In this document: piece after piece, positions 9,651-19,401 of the stretch | How positions within the stretch are numbered: position 1 is the first letter of the stretch | How the letters are laid out: each line of letters starts with the position of its first letter | Assembly: GCA_030068145.1 (NCBI GenBank) | Contig: JAPJBO010000118.1 | Location: forward strand, 248,001 to 312,000 | DNA length: 64,000 nt | Direction: 5' to 3' | Source of the DNA: Diplonema papillatum | Taxonomy: Eukaryota > Euglenozoa > Diplonemea > Diplonemida > Diplonemidae | Made by a program: the position numbers and the translations under genes | The notes under the pieces: generated by a model | What the model was told of the DNA's origin: nothing | Seen by the model: only the letters and a program-made list of their open reading frames with translations | Databases searched by the model: none

Positions 9651-10875
9651 GTCTATCAGGCGGGCACAGGCCAGCCCAGCTACCCCTTCTGCATGCATAG
9701 AAGCTTGGACCAGCGAGAAAGATGACTTGGAAACATACGACCGTTCGCCGTCACACACACAAGAGCCCAACGGAACTCGTCTCCTCTAAAGGGCTCGGTT
9801 GAATGCTGTCGGGAGGGAGAATAGTTGGGGGGTGGAGGAGCTGGCACGTCTTGCTTGCCCGGGGTGTCGCTGCGCACCTGCCAGATCTGCTCTCGAGTGG
9901 TCTCCGGCAGGATTTGGCTGCTGCTCCATGGTGAGATAAAAAAGACAGGACCGGCCAAAAAAAACCCGCCCTGAAAAAAACTCGAGGGGCTGCCTTGTGC
10001 TTGCTTCGAAGGAGGCCAGAGGGGGAGAAATCAATACAACTACAAAGTGGGTCTTTTTTGTTGAACGCTTACGCCCGCCACTAAACCCAGATGCACCTGT
10101 GTTTCGTGTGGGCTACAGCACATTACCTCCTTTGATCTTTTGCAGCTGGCAGCCTCCTCAAGTATTTCCTACAAAGCAGGTGCTTATACAAAAAGAAAAA
10201 TGAGAAGAAAAGAGGAAAAAGTCTCAGGCTAGGTGAGCGATTTTCGAGCTAGATTGCGAACCGTGATATCCTGGTGGTGCTCTCAACTCTCGGGGGGTTT
10301 GGAGAGCACTCGGACATGAAGAAATCGTGAGAACCAATCACCAGCGAGTGGATGCCGATGGCAGGGACGTAACCAGTGCAAGCTGATGACCTACTACTAG
10401 ACAATCCTTATCCAAGAAATGTCTGGGGGAGGAAGGGCAGGGGGGATGACCTGGGGGGGGGGTCCCCTAGTCATTGGGGTCAAACGATTCGCATGCGATA
10501 ATTATCGCATCATCGCATAACAAAATCCTCACTCATATGCTTGTGTCTGTCACTCTCGTCCACCGCTCCTGCCCTGCTTGCCGCGCGCCGTATGGTTGGA
10601 GTAAAAGGTGAAGCCAAAAAAGCTGCTGATCTAGCTGCTGACCACACGAAGTGGTGCAAAGGAAGTTTCTTTTCAGACCAAAAGTATCGCTTATAATCGG
10701 CGTGCGATAATATGCGATAGCCCACGTGCTGTATTTGCCCAGATTTTATTCCTGCGATGATGATCATAATCATCGGATAATGGGAACGAACATGCAATAA
10801 TTGGCGCCAAAACTCCAGATAATGCGAATCGTTTGACCACTATATATATAATATTATATATATATATATGCGACT
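9651..10875. other. Intergenic, dispersed repeat R2 at 10046-10202
   Basis: No gene is recognised. Bases 10046-10202 belong to a family here called R2 (words GTTGAACGCTTACG, TTTGATCTTTTGCAGCTGGC, AAAGCAGGTGCTTATAC). Other copies lie at 35085-35215 and 41262-41410 on the same strand and at 24487-24565 on the opposite strand. A G-rich stretch lies at 10420-10470 and a TA-rich microsatellite at 10842-10869. Confidence 0.6.
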
Positions 10876-11095
10876 GAGGAGGGGATTGCCAGAACATGCT
10901 TGGAATGGGTATGTGCTCAACACCGCACTGGTCCCGTCTGCGCCGTGTTTCGGTCCTTTAAGCCACGGACACATAAGGCGGACCATCATCAGCGCGGAAC
11001 CCGAGTGTCTGCAGACAGGACTGCGGTGTGAGTCTGGTTTGTCAGGCGGCTGTTCGTAGCTCGTCACAGCCAGGACCACCCGTGCTACTAGAGCA
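10876..11095 (+). repeat. Dispersed repeat R1
   Basis: The sequence holds GAACATGCTTGGAATGGGTA...TTTAAGCCACGGACACATAA...GGCTGTTCGTAGCTCGTC. It recurs at 30698-30915, about 31175-31370, 33915-34055 and, in part, 13015-13080, 30600-30665 and 41970-42040. It carries no protein signal. Some copies start with GGGGATTGCAAGAACG, which is also the terminal repeat of small MITEs at 37.3 and 38.2 kb. Confidence 0.7.
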
Positions 11096-11126
11096 CAGGC
11101 GAATCCGTAACGGGGGGCGCGACAGG

Positions 11127-11640
11127 GTTACATGACCCACTTGTTTTGTTTTGGGGGGTGTCACATGCTATATATCATGCAGGGTCAAAACCTTGTGTCT
11201 TTTTTAAACACTGCCGCGGGGCCGATGGCCCCCGAAAGAAGAAGAAGAGAAGAAAAAAAGGCCGCTCCTGGTCCAGGAACGTGACGGTTACCCACAGCTT
11301 GCAAAGCTTGAGTCGGAGGCAGCACAGTGCCACAACCCCGTCCGCTCTGCCCTGCGGCTGACCGTCTCGACGAGCTTGTGTTCAGCGCGAGCGCCAAGCC
11401 CCAAGGTGTGATGCTTTAGTTTGGTAAATCGGTAGCCACTTGACCCGTAGGCCCGTGGCTCTGCAGTACCGCCGAACACGTGAAGCTTGGCTCCCGTGTA
11501 GCAGGCTTTCCCTGGTACCTGCGCGACAGGGTTACATGACCCACTTGTTTTGTTTTGAGGGGTGTCACATGCTATATATCATGCAGGGTCAAAACCTTGT
11601 GTCTTTTTTTAACGCTGCCGCGGGGCCGATGGCCCCCAAA
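11127..11640. repeat. Repeat R3 framed by two 115-bp direct repeats
   Basis: Bases 11127-11240 and 11521-11640 are near-identical direct repeats (GACAGGGTTACATGACCCAC through GGGGCCGATGGCCCCC). Between them, 11265-11517 is the reverse complement of 59590-59845, with a third partial copy at 62140-62205. R3 shows no coding sequence. Confidence 0.7.
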
Positions 11641-11793
11641 AAAAAATTTGGAAAAAAGAAATTGCTCAACTTCATCAAAAATTACCGCAGTTTTTGTTCC
11701 AAAATTTTAAAAATTAAAGAACCCAACTTTTTTCCGGAAAAGAATTGGTGGACATTTACCAAAAAGACACAAGGTTTTGACCCTGCATGATAT
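11574..11793 (+). mobile_element. MITE with CATGCAGGGTCAAAACC termini
   Basis: The left end ATATCATGCAGGGTCAAAAC and the right end are inverted repeats that continue through CTTGTGTCTTTTT, about 30 bp each. The interior holds the word CCGCGGGGCCGATGGCCCCC and A/T-rich sequence, and there is no ORF. Sister copies lie at 28975-29210 and 37502-37710. A left half alone lies at 11170-11240. Confidence 0.75.
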
Positions 11794-13096
11794 CATGCAG
11801 CAAGACGCAGCATGCAATCACATGTTGCTGCAGTTGGCAAGACGGTAATGACACGTTTGCACGGGATGAACTGCCCATTCTCGGTGACGAGGGTCCGCTC
11901 AAGGGAACCGCTGGCGGACGTCCCTTCGAGCCCTTCGAGAGTCTCGCCGGGAGGTGTTTGCCTCCCGAGAGGGAAGGCATTCTGTCACGGGGTTTCTTCA
12001 CGAGGATCCGTCGACAGAGCATGTTGTCGCCTGTTGTTTCCATAACAAGTGAGTCGTGTAATTATCAAGAGCGCGTTGGGTGCTTGCGCCACTAGAGGTC
12101 GGGGCGCTCTTTTTTAGAGTTGAAGTTCGCTTGAGATTCCGGGATTGCAAAGTCTCTGGACGACCTTCGGCAAATGGGGTTAGCCACATGCAAACGGTGA
12201 GGAGATCGGACCGCCCTCGAGTAGGACCCTCTGACCACGATCGATTGTTGCAGTTTACTGAGGGAATAAGAGCAAGACGCATGGCTAGACGAGCACGACA
12301 ACCTCGAATCGACACCAGAAGAATTCGGGGTGGGGCTGGCTTCGACGACTAGTATGTCAGTCACACCTTCCCCATTCTTTTTTTTTTTTTTTTTTCCACC
12401 CAAGTCCGCAGTTCCAGGTTTTTGGACCACGTCCAGGATTCGGAACGAAAAGCTGGGGTTTCCCTTCTTCTTTCTTTTTCTCCTGCTCCCGCCGGAGCGT
12501 TCAGAAAACGTTACGTGGAGTAGGAGAGCCACGACCGCGTCGTCTTTGTTTGCTTCGTCATGCGAGCAATGACGCGAGAGCCCAAAGCGGCCCCATCGGC
12601 AGCAGCTGGGCCCTTGTAAAAGAACCGGTGTTCTACGGATATCCGGAATGTGGCGCAAGCTGCTTGGGGACACAACTGGAGTCGAGGTAAGTCTCCTGGA
12701 ATGGGGTGTCCACAGAGGGTGAGAGTCCCGTATTTCCTCGACGAGCCATGTTGGTTAACCCCTTGCTAGCACGAGTCGCTCAGTTTGGGAGTGCTGAGCT
12801 AATCGGCAGGTTCAGCAACGAAACCTGAAGCGATAATGCCCCAGAAGGCATCCGCGTTGATGAGGAATGCAGACCACACTATTGTGGCAGTGCACATGCA
12901 TGGGACGAGACCCCGTCTCGCCAGCACCGGCGGAGTGTCTGTAGAGCCGGAAAGCGACGACTGGCGTGAAACCGGGCAACTCAGTTGCGCATGGATTGGG
13001 AACGCCCGGGGGGCATGCAGGGACGTGCTTGGAATGGATGTGTGCTCCGTACCGCACGGGTCTCATTTGCGCCGAAGGCTCAAATGATTGTCATGC
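11794..13096. other. Intergenic with repeat R4 (12105-12190)
   Basis: R4 is TTTTTAGAGTT-AAGTTCGCTTGAGA-TCCGGGATT...CTCCGGGTGACC..TTCGTCGAATGGG, a dispersed family also seen at 52590-52680, 53757-53830, 62695-62775 and 63480-63580. A poly-T run lies at 12377-12396. No gene is recognised. Confidence 0.55.
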
Positions 13097-13475
13097 GCGG
13101 TTGACCTACAGAAAGCGGCGACTTGCTGTTGTACATCAAGATGCCTTCGGCGGCAATGGCGGCGGTGTGTGCAGCTTGGCGGCTTGCATGCGCTCCCACC
13201 GTCGCTGCAGCGTGTATCCGGGCAGCGAGCTGTTGATCTCCCGGCCCAGGACGGAAGTCTTCCGGACCACTGGGGGCTGTTCCGCATACTTTCGGGTCGT
13301 TCCTGCGCATAGTTGCGCATAGTTGCGCATAGTTGCGCATAGTTGTTTTGGGCTGTTCCGCATACCTTCGGGTCGTTCCGTTGAACGCCAGCCACGCAGA
13401 CACGAACGCCGGCAGGATGTACGCCTGCTCGAACTCCGCCGGGTCCGCAGCACCCCCACCACCGCACGACCCCTC
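13097..13475 (-). pseudogene. Partial duplicate of the 3' end of channel gene 1
   Basis: The stretch repeats 13835-14130 of the channel gene: the end of the M4 segment (SAWLAFN), the cytoplasmic tail (LPGYTLQRRWERMQAAKLH) and the terminal PPPLPPKAS. A block of about 80 bp, rich in the 10-bp word GCGCATAGTT, interrupts it. It has no M1-M3 or ligand-binding part. It lies just downstream of the parent gene in the same orientation, so it arose by local duplication. Confidence 0.8.
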
Positions 13476-13872
13476 GGCAGTTTTGTGATTGACTCACTGT
13501 AGTCATAAACACGCTCGTGAGCCAATTCACCCCCTGCCCGATCGCAATGCAAAGAATCTGTGGCAATAACGTGCATCGTCGGCGTCGCAGTTGACTCTTC
13601 GCACGTCGTGTGTGCCGAATGTTGTCGAGCCTTGTAGAACGTAATCAGGTTTCGTAGAGCGTAATCGAGCGGAAAATCGAGCGCAATCAAGTGTAAAGGC
13701 TGAGAAATCGATTGGAATCGCCACATAATCGAAGTGTAATCGCCGCGGAATGGAGCTCAGATCGCTTTCAAGGGTGGGTAGCTGAATTGGCTCAGCTTGC
13801 CTTATAAACACCAGCCTCTTCCATTTGCAACTGTCAGTTGACCTTCAGAAAGCGGCGACTTGCTGTTGTACA
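13476..13872. other. 3' flank of channel gene 1
   Basis: Short imperfect repeats around GTAATCG(A/C)G and GTAATC occur at 13640-13745. It presumably holds the 3' UTR and polyadenylation signal of the minus-strand gene. No ORF of note. Confidence 0.4.
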
Positions 13873-15224
13873 TCAAGATGCCTTCGGCGGCAAGGGCGGC
13901 GGTGCATTCACTGCGTGCAGCTTGGCGGCTTGCATGCGCTCCCACCGTCGCTGCAACGTGTATCCAGGCAGCGAGTTGCGCATGGGTTTTATCTCCCGGC
14001 CCAGGACGGAGGTCTTCCGGACCACCTCGCGGCGGTTGCGAAAAATCATGAAGGCGTTGAACGCCAGCCATGCCGACACGAACGCCGGCAGGATGTACGC
14101 CTGCTCGAACTCCGCCGGGTCCGCCGCGGACCCCCACCACCACGGCACGGACCCCGCGGCGCCCGCTTCTCGCGGCTGCTCGTCGGCGGCGGCTTTTTTA
14201 GCACCGGCAGCCGGGGGAGCCGCGGGTTCGATGGCTGGCTGCGGGTTGGCTGCCGGGTTGGAGAGGGTGCGCTGGTGGCGGTCGACCCAGTACTTCATCG
14301 CGGTGTAGTGCATTGCGAGGAGGCCGAGGAGGGCGAAGGTTGCGTGCATGTATATGTCGAACCGGGTCACATACGCGACGCGGGGAAGCTTGTCGGAGAC
14401 GGAGAACTTGAAGGTGATCAGCGAGAGCAGCAATGAGAACAGGACGGACAGCCTCTCCCCCAGGTTCGCGGGGGGTATCGCGAAGGCGCAGAATCCGAGG
14501 GAAGCGATCAGGCCCATGATCCGGAGCATGTTTGTGTGGTACACAGGGCGGCGGCGCAGCGGGATCTCGATCGTCAACCCTTGCTTCCTGCCGTTGACGC
14601 CGTGAGCGGTCGGGTTGTACCGCTTGCTCTGGTTCCAGGCAGAGACCTTAGGTTCGTGCAGGCGCCACTCTGCGGCGAGAGACTGCAGCGGATGCACTAC
14701 ATTCGCCGCCGCCGCCAAGGCGCCGCAGTTGTAAGGGAGGACGAAGCGCCCGAGATCCTTCGACGCCGGGTGTCCGAACGTGTTGAACCAGAAGATGACG
14801 TTCAGCAGCTGCGTGTCGTAGGGAAAGTACCGGAGGCCGAATCGGACCTCTATATCCGCCCTCCACTGCCACACGGCGTACACAATGCCGGGCACGTCGG
14901 TGCTCCGCATTTGGTGCACAATCTCCGGCCCGGTGACATCCGGCTGTTCAACAGCGGTGGACATCCTCGGGAACGCCGGCACCGTCACAGCCGAGGCGGG
15001 TACGTCTGCCCCCGCCGGGTACCCAGAGCCCGCGAGTTCCGGCTCGTACCACTTGGCCAGGAGCATCCCCTCGCACTTGGCCACCTGCGCGAGTTCGTCG
15101 AGCTTCGTGATCTTCAGCACGATCGGCTGCAGCGCGACCACGTGCGGCAGCTGGCTCAGGCCGCCCAGCTTCGCCAAGTCCTGCTCCAGCTCCTTGAACG
15201 CGGACGCGAACGAGCTTTGCTCGG
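13873..15224 (-). CDS. Pentameric ligand-gated ion channel 1, exon 3 (channel body)
   Basis: This exon supplies residues 69-517 of a 517-residue model. It starts after the acceptor ACTTACAG in phase 1 and ends at TGA 13873-13875. It holds the extracellular beta-sandwich, from PIVLKITKLDEL to the FPYDTQ signature at 201-204, M1 at about 299-318, M2 at 323-345 (LGERLSVLFSLLLSLITFKF), M3 at 351-375, a short cytoplasmic loop and M4 at 443-463. The two cysteines of the classic Cys-loop are absent, as in bacterial and many protist members. Glutamate 324 at the -1' position of M2 favours a cation-selective pore, by analogy with nicotinic receptors. The C-terminus ends PPPLPPKAS, a proline motif of SH3/WW-ligand type. 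The ligand cannot be told. The paralogue at 26-29 kb is very similar in M1-M3. Confidence 0.9.
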
Positions 15225-15257
15225 CTGTAAGTGTGGGTGCTCTATCTTTCCCGATGA

Positions 15258-15570
15258 CAACACGTATCAGACTAGCCCACCGAAGGCAGTTGATTCATTT
15301 GGGCAGGTTTACTCTATTGTAATTCCATGGGGCAAGGCAATCCCCTTGGGATATAATATTATAATAAGGGCCTTTATTTATAAGGGAACAATTTTTGTTG
15401 GTTGGGATATAAGGGAACAAAATTTGTTGACCACATAACCTGACCAGACCAAGCACCTAATTTTGTTCTATTTTATCCCAATGGGATTGCCTTTGCCCAA
15501 GGTAATCCCATTGGGATATAAGGGAAATTCACCTTACTCTATATCGGCGTAAGTTGTTTGGGTTAGCGTT
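15258..15570 (-). repeat. SINE-like repeat R5 split by a MITE
   Basis: R5 is the family TCAGACTAGCC-ACCGAAGGCAG-TTGAT...AGGTTTACTCTA...GGAAGTTGTTTGGGTTAGCGTT. Other copies (54489-54587, 63379-63466) have poly-T before them on the + strand, meaning an A-tail on the minus strand. Here it lies in intron 2 of channel gene 1 and is interrupted at TTACTCTAT by the element at 15318-15533. Confidence 0.65.
15318..15533. mobile_element. 216-bp MITE with perfect 9-bp target duplication
   Basis: TTACTCTAT occurs on both sides (15309-15317 and 15534-15542), and the R5 repeat resumes exactly afterwards. Inside are inverted copies of GGCAATCCC(A/C)TTGGGATA and the direct word TTGGGATATAAGGGAACAAA. The latter is related to the palindromic insert of the SINE pair at 5.8-6.5 kb. 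A 9-bp duplication points to a Mutator-like source. No ORF. Confidence 0.75.
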
Positions 15571-16421
15571 CATTTGCTGTGTTTCCGAAGATCCCGTGGG
15601 ACGCGCAGATTGGTGCATTCGACTATGAGTGAAAGTTTGCGCTTGTTTCGTGAGGTTCAGCTTGGTGGCATGTGGTCAGTGGGCGGGGGGTGGGATAGAA
15701 AACTCTACGGTATCGGGCTAGACTTAACTAAATACTTGAGCACAGGGCCGCCTTGCCGCTGGGCTCTTGGAGGCAGACCCGTTCGCACTTCATACGCTCT
15801 TCATGACGAGCGGCGTTGCGCGGTAGACCGTTTTTGGGTGTGTTCTGCCATGTGCATTAATAAGTTGCTGCCCAGGTGGATAACGTTGTCGCCGGAGTAG
15901 GTCATAAGCGAGAAGACGATAGCAGACTAGTGCCGCGTCATGTCAACGTTTCGACTTCCACGGACGGCAACGGAAAGATATGCTTCGAAATCGCAAAATT
16001 GCAGAGCGAAGGCAATCCCGACTGTCCAATCACAGTCGAGAAGGGTTTGCGCCTATTGCCATGAGGTGGTTGACGAGGCCCCCACGAAGCCTTGTGCACA
16101 ACACGGCTACAACACGAGGATAGGTGTGCGCTCAGCCATCAGGCCATTGGCTGCTAAGCATCCCCCGACCGGTCGATAGAGGGCCACTTTTGTGGCCCTC
16201 TATTCGCCGAGCGGTGCTGTCAGCACTTGATCCGCGTCGCATCAAGTACATGATGCTGGCGGTTGGGGGATCGGCGACCGCGACTCAATTAAGGTGCGGT
16301 GAACAGTGACACCTATTGGGGGGAAAAGTGGAAACTAACCTGTAGGTACTTGGTCGGAGTTGGGTTAACTCACTGCTGATCTACGGTGTGGCTAGTGCGG
16401 GGTCGAGCGGGTAAATCATAC
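15571..16421 (-). other. Rest of intron 2 of channel gene 1
   Basis: No recognisable gene or repeat, apart from the word GTGTTTCCGA-GATCCCGTGGG near 15577. Related words occur near 24397 and 53079. Confidence 0.5.
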
Positions 16422-16494
16422 CGAGACGCCCAAAAAGAGTTTCACGGGCCTCGTGCAGCTTTGTATGCGGGGATGTTTTCCACAGGGCATCGAA
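16422..16494 (-). CDS. Pentameric ligand-gated ion channel 1, exon 2 (73 nt)
   Basis: The exon lies between an acceptor ACAACACAG and a donor GTATGA. It encodes FDALWKTSPHTKLHEARETL then FGRL plus one base. It starts in phase 0 and ends in phase 1, as exon 3 requires. The second exon of channel gene 2 (28179-28251) has the same length, the same phases and a similar product (FDTLWETEAHSELEELREKY then FGRN). That agreement between paralogues is strong evidence for a real exon although it is far too short to stand out as an ORF. The segment precedes the first beta strand and looks helical. Confidence 0.85.
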
Positions 16495-16575
16495 CTGTGT
16501 TGTGTCGGCTGCCTTTTTTATCCAGGTGCAGGCACTCTAAAGGGGCTGATTAAAGGGGGGGGTCGTTGTATAATA

Positions 16576-16753
16576 GGGGGGGGGGGTCGAACAATAGCGC
16601 CGGTGTTATTATTCGATTTGTCGAATACTAAAAAGAGTTCCGGGTAGCCGAACAGTAGCAGGATCAAGTAGTGGTAGTGTTTTTAGAGTGAAAGAATGTT
16701 TTTAGGCAACCCGACGTGTGTCAAATAACTGTTATTATTCGACTCCCCCCCCC
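16576..16753. mobile_element. Small MITE with poly-G/poly-C ends and GTCGAAyAATA termini
   Basis: The left end GGGGGGGGTCGAACAATA and the right end AATAATTCGACTCCCC-type sequence (TATTATTCGACTCCCCCCC) form inverted repeats. A related pair of GTCGAATAA words lies at about 27912-27944 in intron 2 of channel gene 2. No ORF. It sits in intron 1 of channel gene 1. Confidence 0.5.
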
Positions 16754-17145
16754 TTTATTCATCGGACCGGTTCATGTTTGCGGTGGGACATGCCCTGTCT
16801 CTTCAGTGCATTTCGAGTGAGCGCACATGTGTTGCGTCGTGTGTGCGCGTGGCTCCAGCGCTGTTCAATCGATACCGCCGAGACGCTAAAAGTCCAGAAT
16901 TTTTTGATCTGATTTTATTTCCCTTCTCTGGGCCCGCTAGCAGCGACGGACCTCGCTTCGTGGTGCCAGCACGAGGGGAGAACTTGGAGATACAGAGAAA
17001 GAAGAAAAGCAGAGGGTTGGATGGAGAGGACGCAGGACCTTTTAAGAAGGCCGCGAGAGTCGGCTGAGCCGGGAGCTACCGGAGAAGGTGTGTATGTGCT
17101 TAGGTATTACAACCTGGTTCGATTGCGGGATAATAAAACCTCGGG

Positions 17146-17485
17146 TTAAAATACCTCCCTCGAGTGGGTCACTCTGAGCCGTGGTTCCCCAACTCATTCC
17201 GCTATTTTAACGTATGTTTAATTCGCCTTCCGACAAACAGGTCTCTTGCGGTTACGGCCCTTAGCTGGCCCGCTAAGCTATGGGACAGAGAGCCGACCGG
17301 CGAAGTCGCCCCGCGAGGCTACAGAGAGCCGTGGCCAGCGGCAGCCTGCACGACGGCAACAGCGACGATGGCGCTGGTGCACAACCGCGGCAGTTGATGC
17401 GACGCTCGAAGCTCTGGCGGGCTCGCGAGCTTGTGCTTGCTGGCCGTCGGCGTCTTTCACCTCGCATGTCCAGAGGGATTGTCCC
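17146..17485. repeat. Split direct repeat A1 of the DIRS-type element
   Basis: 340 bp matching 18972-19311 throughout. Starts TTAAAATACCTCCCTCGAG and ends GGGATTGTCCC. Confidence 0.9.
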
Positions 17486-17530
17486 TTCGCCGAGTCAGCC
17501 CCCAAGCAGGCCAGGGGCCGCAACCAAAAC

Positions 17531-18961
17531 CTATGTCGCAGGTGGCGGAAAGGGAACCGTGGGTAAAAGCCCGCTCACTGCCTGGTTCCTTGCAGTGTAC
17601 ATGTGGGCTAGAGAGGTCGGGTTGTAGAAACGCACCGCCTCTACACAGTCCGGGTCCCTCAGGACCTTTTCTCCATAGTGCGTGACCATGTCCCCAGATG
17701 CCCAGTCACCCATCTTCTGGACTTGTATGGGGTCCATGCCCGCCTTCAACAGGGTGCAGCAGCCCCCTATCCTGGCGCTGTGAGTCAGGAATGGCACCCT
17801 GGAGCGTGCAGGGGCATGGCCTCGATTGAGGGGCTGCAGGATTCCTCGAGTCCTCGAGTTCCCTAGGAGGGCATCTCTGAACGAGGCGTAGATGGGGAAA
17901 GGGCACAGGAGCCTCTTCCCCTGCGCCATGCGTTTCAGCAAGGTGAATACTTCGACAGGGCAGTACCGGATCGCTTGCGGAGCGCCATCGGGCGCTTCGG
18001 GCAGTAGCAACGGCGGAGCCAGCTCTATCTTCTCAAAAGTGAGGTGCCTGCTGCACGTGCCCTTCGACTTCGACATACCCCACTCCACCCTCACTTTGTC
18101 CTTGCTGACTTGGACCATGTCAGTCAGAATCGACTGCATGCTCGAGGACCTCAGGAGGGTGAAGTGCTCGCCCAGCAACTGCAGGGCAGCGCCGTACTCG
18201 CCTACCGTCCGCACGAAACCGAAGACCTTCCGAAACTGAGCGGCGCCTAGGGGCTCGCCGCTTTCTGGATCAGGAGACGCCTTCTTCAGCGCCCTGATCA
18301 TCCTGCGGACGTCGCCAGCGGGATCGTCGAGTACCCAGCCGCCTGCGATGTTCTCGGCTACAATGGCATTGATGACATTGTGCGGAGCCCTGTATCCATC
18401 GCCTTCCATACTCGACAGGTATCCTCCAAAGATTTCCAACCTCCTCACCGTCGTAGGGTATGGCTGGACACCCTCGCCCTCACACCACTCCCTGTACGTG
18501 CCCGTGTTGGAACGGTACACCCTCTTCGAGCTCGCCGCTGTATACAGGCCTCTCATGCGGGAGCGGGCGTCATCCGGAGCAACATCTTCGATAGCGCGCT
18601 TAAGCGCCTGCCGCCGTGACGTTGACCTTCCCCCCGTTGCTGATGCCGGCATGCATGGCACGGAGGGGGCCTGTTTCCGATCCCGCAACGAGTCCTGCAA
18701 GCGCTCGTACAGTTCCGGGCGAGCCAAAGGCGCTGGAAGTGCCCACAGCGGTAGCATCTCCAGGGCCTGAAGGGACATACCATCCGGAAGGCTCTGCAAA
18801 CTCCTGCTCACCTCACTCCACTCATCCCCCGTGAACAAGCTCCTTAGGGAAGCACACTGATCCATCATCTTTTCAGGGGCAGGGCGGGCGGGAAGAAAAG
18901 ATCGAGCTCCTGTTTGGTAATTTCGTTCCCTGCCGGGGCTTTGCACGAAATTAGCTGACAT
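17531..18961 (-). CDS. Tyrosine recombinase part of the DIRS-type element
   Basis: The 476-codon frame has the fold signature of phage-type tyrosine recombinases in its C-terminal third: an arginine region, the H-x-x-R block in FLTHSARIGG, and a tyrosine in MVTHYGEK. In DIRS and Ngaro elements this enzyme replaces integrase and inserts a circular DNA copy. The start codon lies within repeat B1. The frame is treated here only as one part of the element. Confidence 0.85.
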   Translation of the reverse strand: MSANFVQSPGRERNYQTGARSFLPARPAPEKMMDQCASLRSLFTGDEWSEVSRSLQSLPDGMSLQALEMLPLWALPAPLARPELYERLQDSLRDRKQAPSVPCMPASATGGRSTSRRQALKRAIEDVAPDDARSRMRGLYTAASSKRVYRSNTGTYREWCEGEGVQPYPTTVRRLEIFGGYLSSMEGDGYRAPHNVINAIVAENIAGGWVLDDPAGDVRRMIRALKKASPDPESGEPLGAAQFRKVFGFVRTVGEYGAALQLLGEHFTLLRSSSMQSILTDMVQVSKDKVRVEWGMSKSKGTCSRHLTFEKIELAPPLLLPEAPDGAPQAIRYCPVEVFTLLKRMAQGKRLLCPFPIYASFRDALLGNSRTRGILQPLNRGHAPARSRVPFLTHSARIGGCCTLLKAGMDPIQVQKMGDWASGDMVTHYGEKVLRDPDCVEAVRFYNPTSLAHMYTARNQAVSGLLPTVPFPPPAT

Positions 18962-18971
18962 TAAACTCTCA
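18890..18971. repeat. Split direct repeat B1 of the DIRS-type element
   Basis: 82 bp matching 24074-24155, from GGGAAGAAAAGATCGAGC to TTAAACTCTCA. It is directly followed by A2. Confidence 0.9.
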
Positions 18972-19311
18972 TTAAAATACCTCCCTCGAGTGGGTCACTC
19001 TGAGCCGTGGTTCCCCAACTCATTCCGCTATTTTAACGTATGTTTAATTCGCCTTCCGACAAACAGGTCTCTTGCGGTTACGGCCCTTAGCTGGCCCGCT
19101 AAGCTATGGGACAGAGAGCCGACCGGCGAAGTCGCCCCGCGAGGCTACAGAGAGCCGTGGCCAGCGGCAGCCTGCACGACGGCAACAGCGACGATGGCGC
19201 TGGTGCACAACCGCGGCAGTTGATGCGACGCTCGAAGCTCTGGCGGGCTCGCGAGCTTGTGCTTGCTGGCCGTCGGCGTCTTTCACCTCGCATGTCCAGA
19301 GGGATTGTCCC
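18972..19311. repeat. Split direct repeat A2 of the DIRS-type element
   Basis: The second copy of repeat A, contiguous with B1. The resulting B1-A2 junction sits between the recombinase and reverse transcriptase parts. Confidence 0.9.
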
Positions 19312-19401
19312 AATGGCCCTTATCCCAATGGACCTTGGCGCTGGAAAAACTAGGGGGGAACGGAAGTCAAGGGAGTTTGTAGTGTTTCGGTCTTTCCTTC
19401 C

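Noticed and set aside
14536-15438. 300-codon plus-strand frame opposite channel gene 1
   Set aside because: Shadow of a GC-rich coding strand. It runs past the splice site of the real gene and has no family features.
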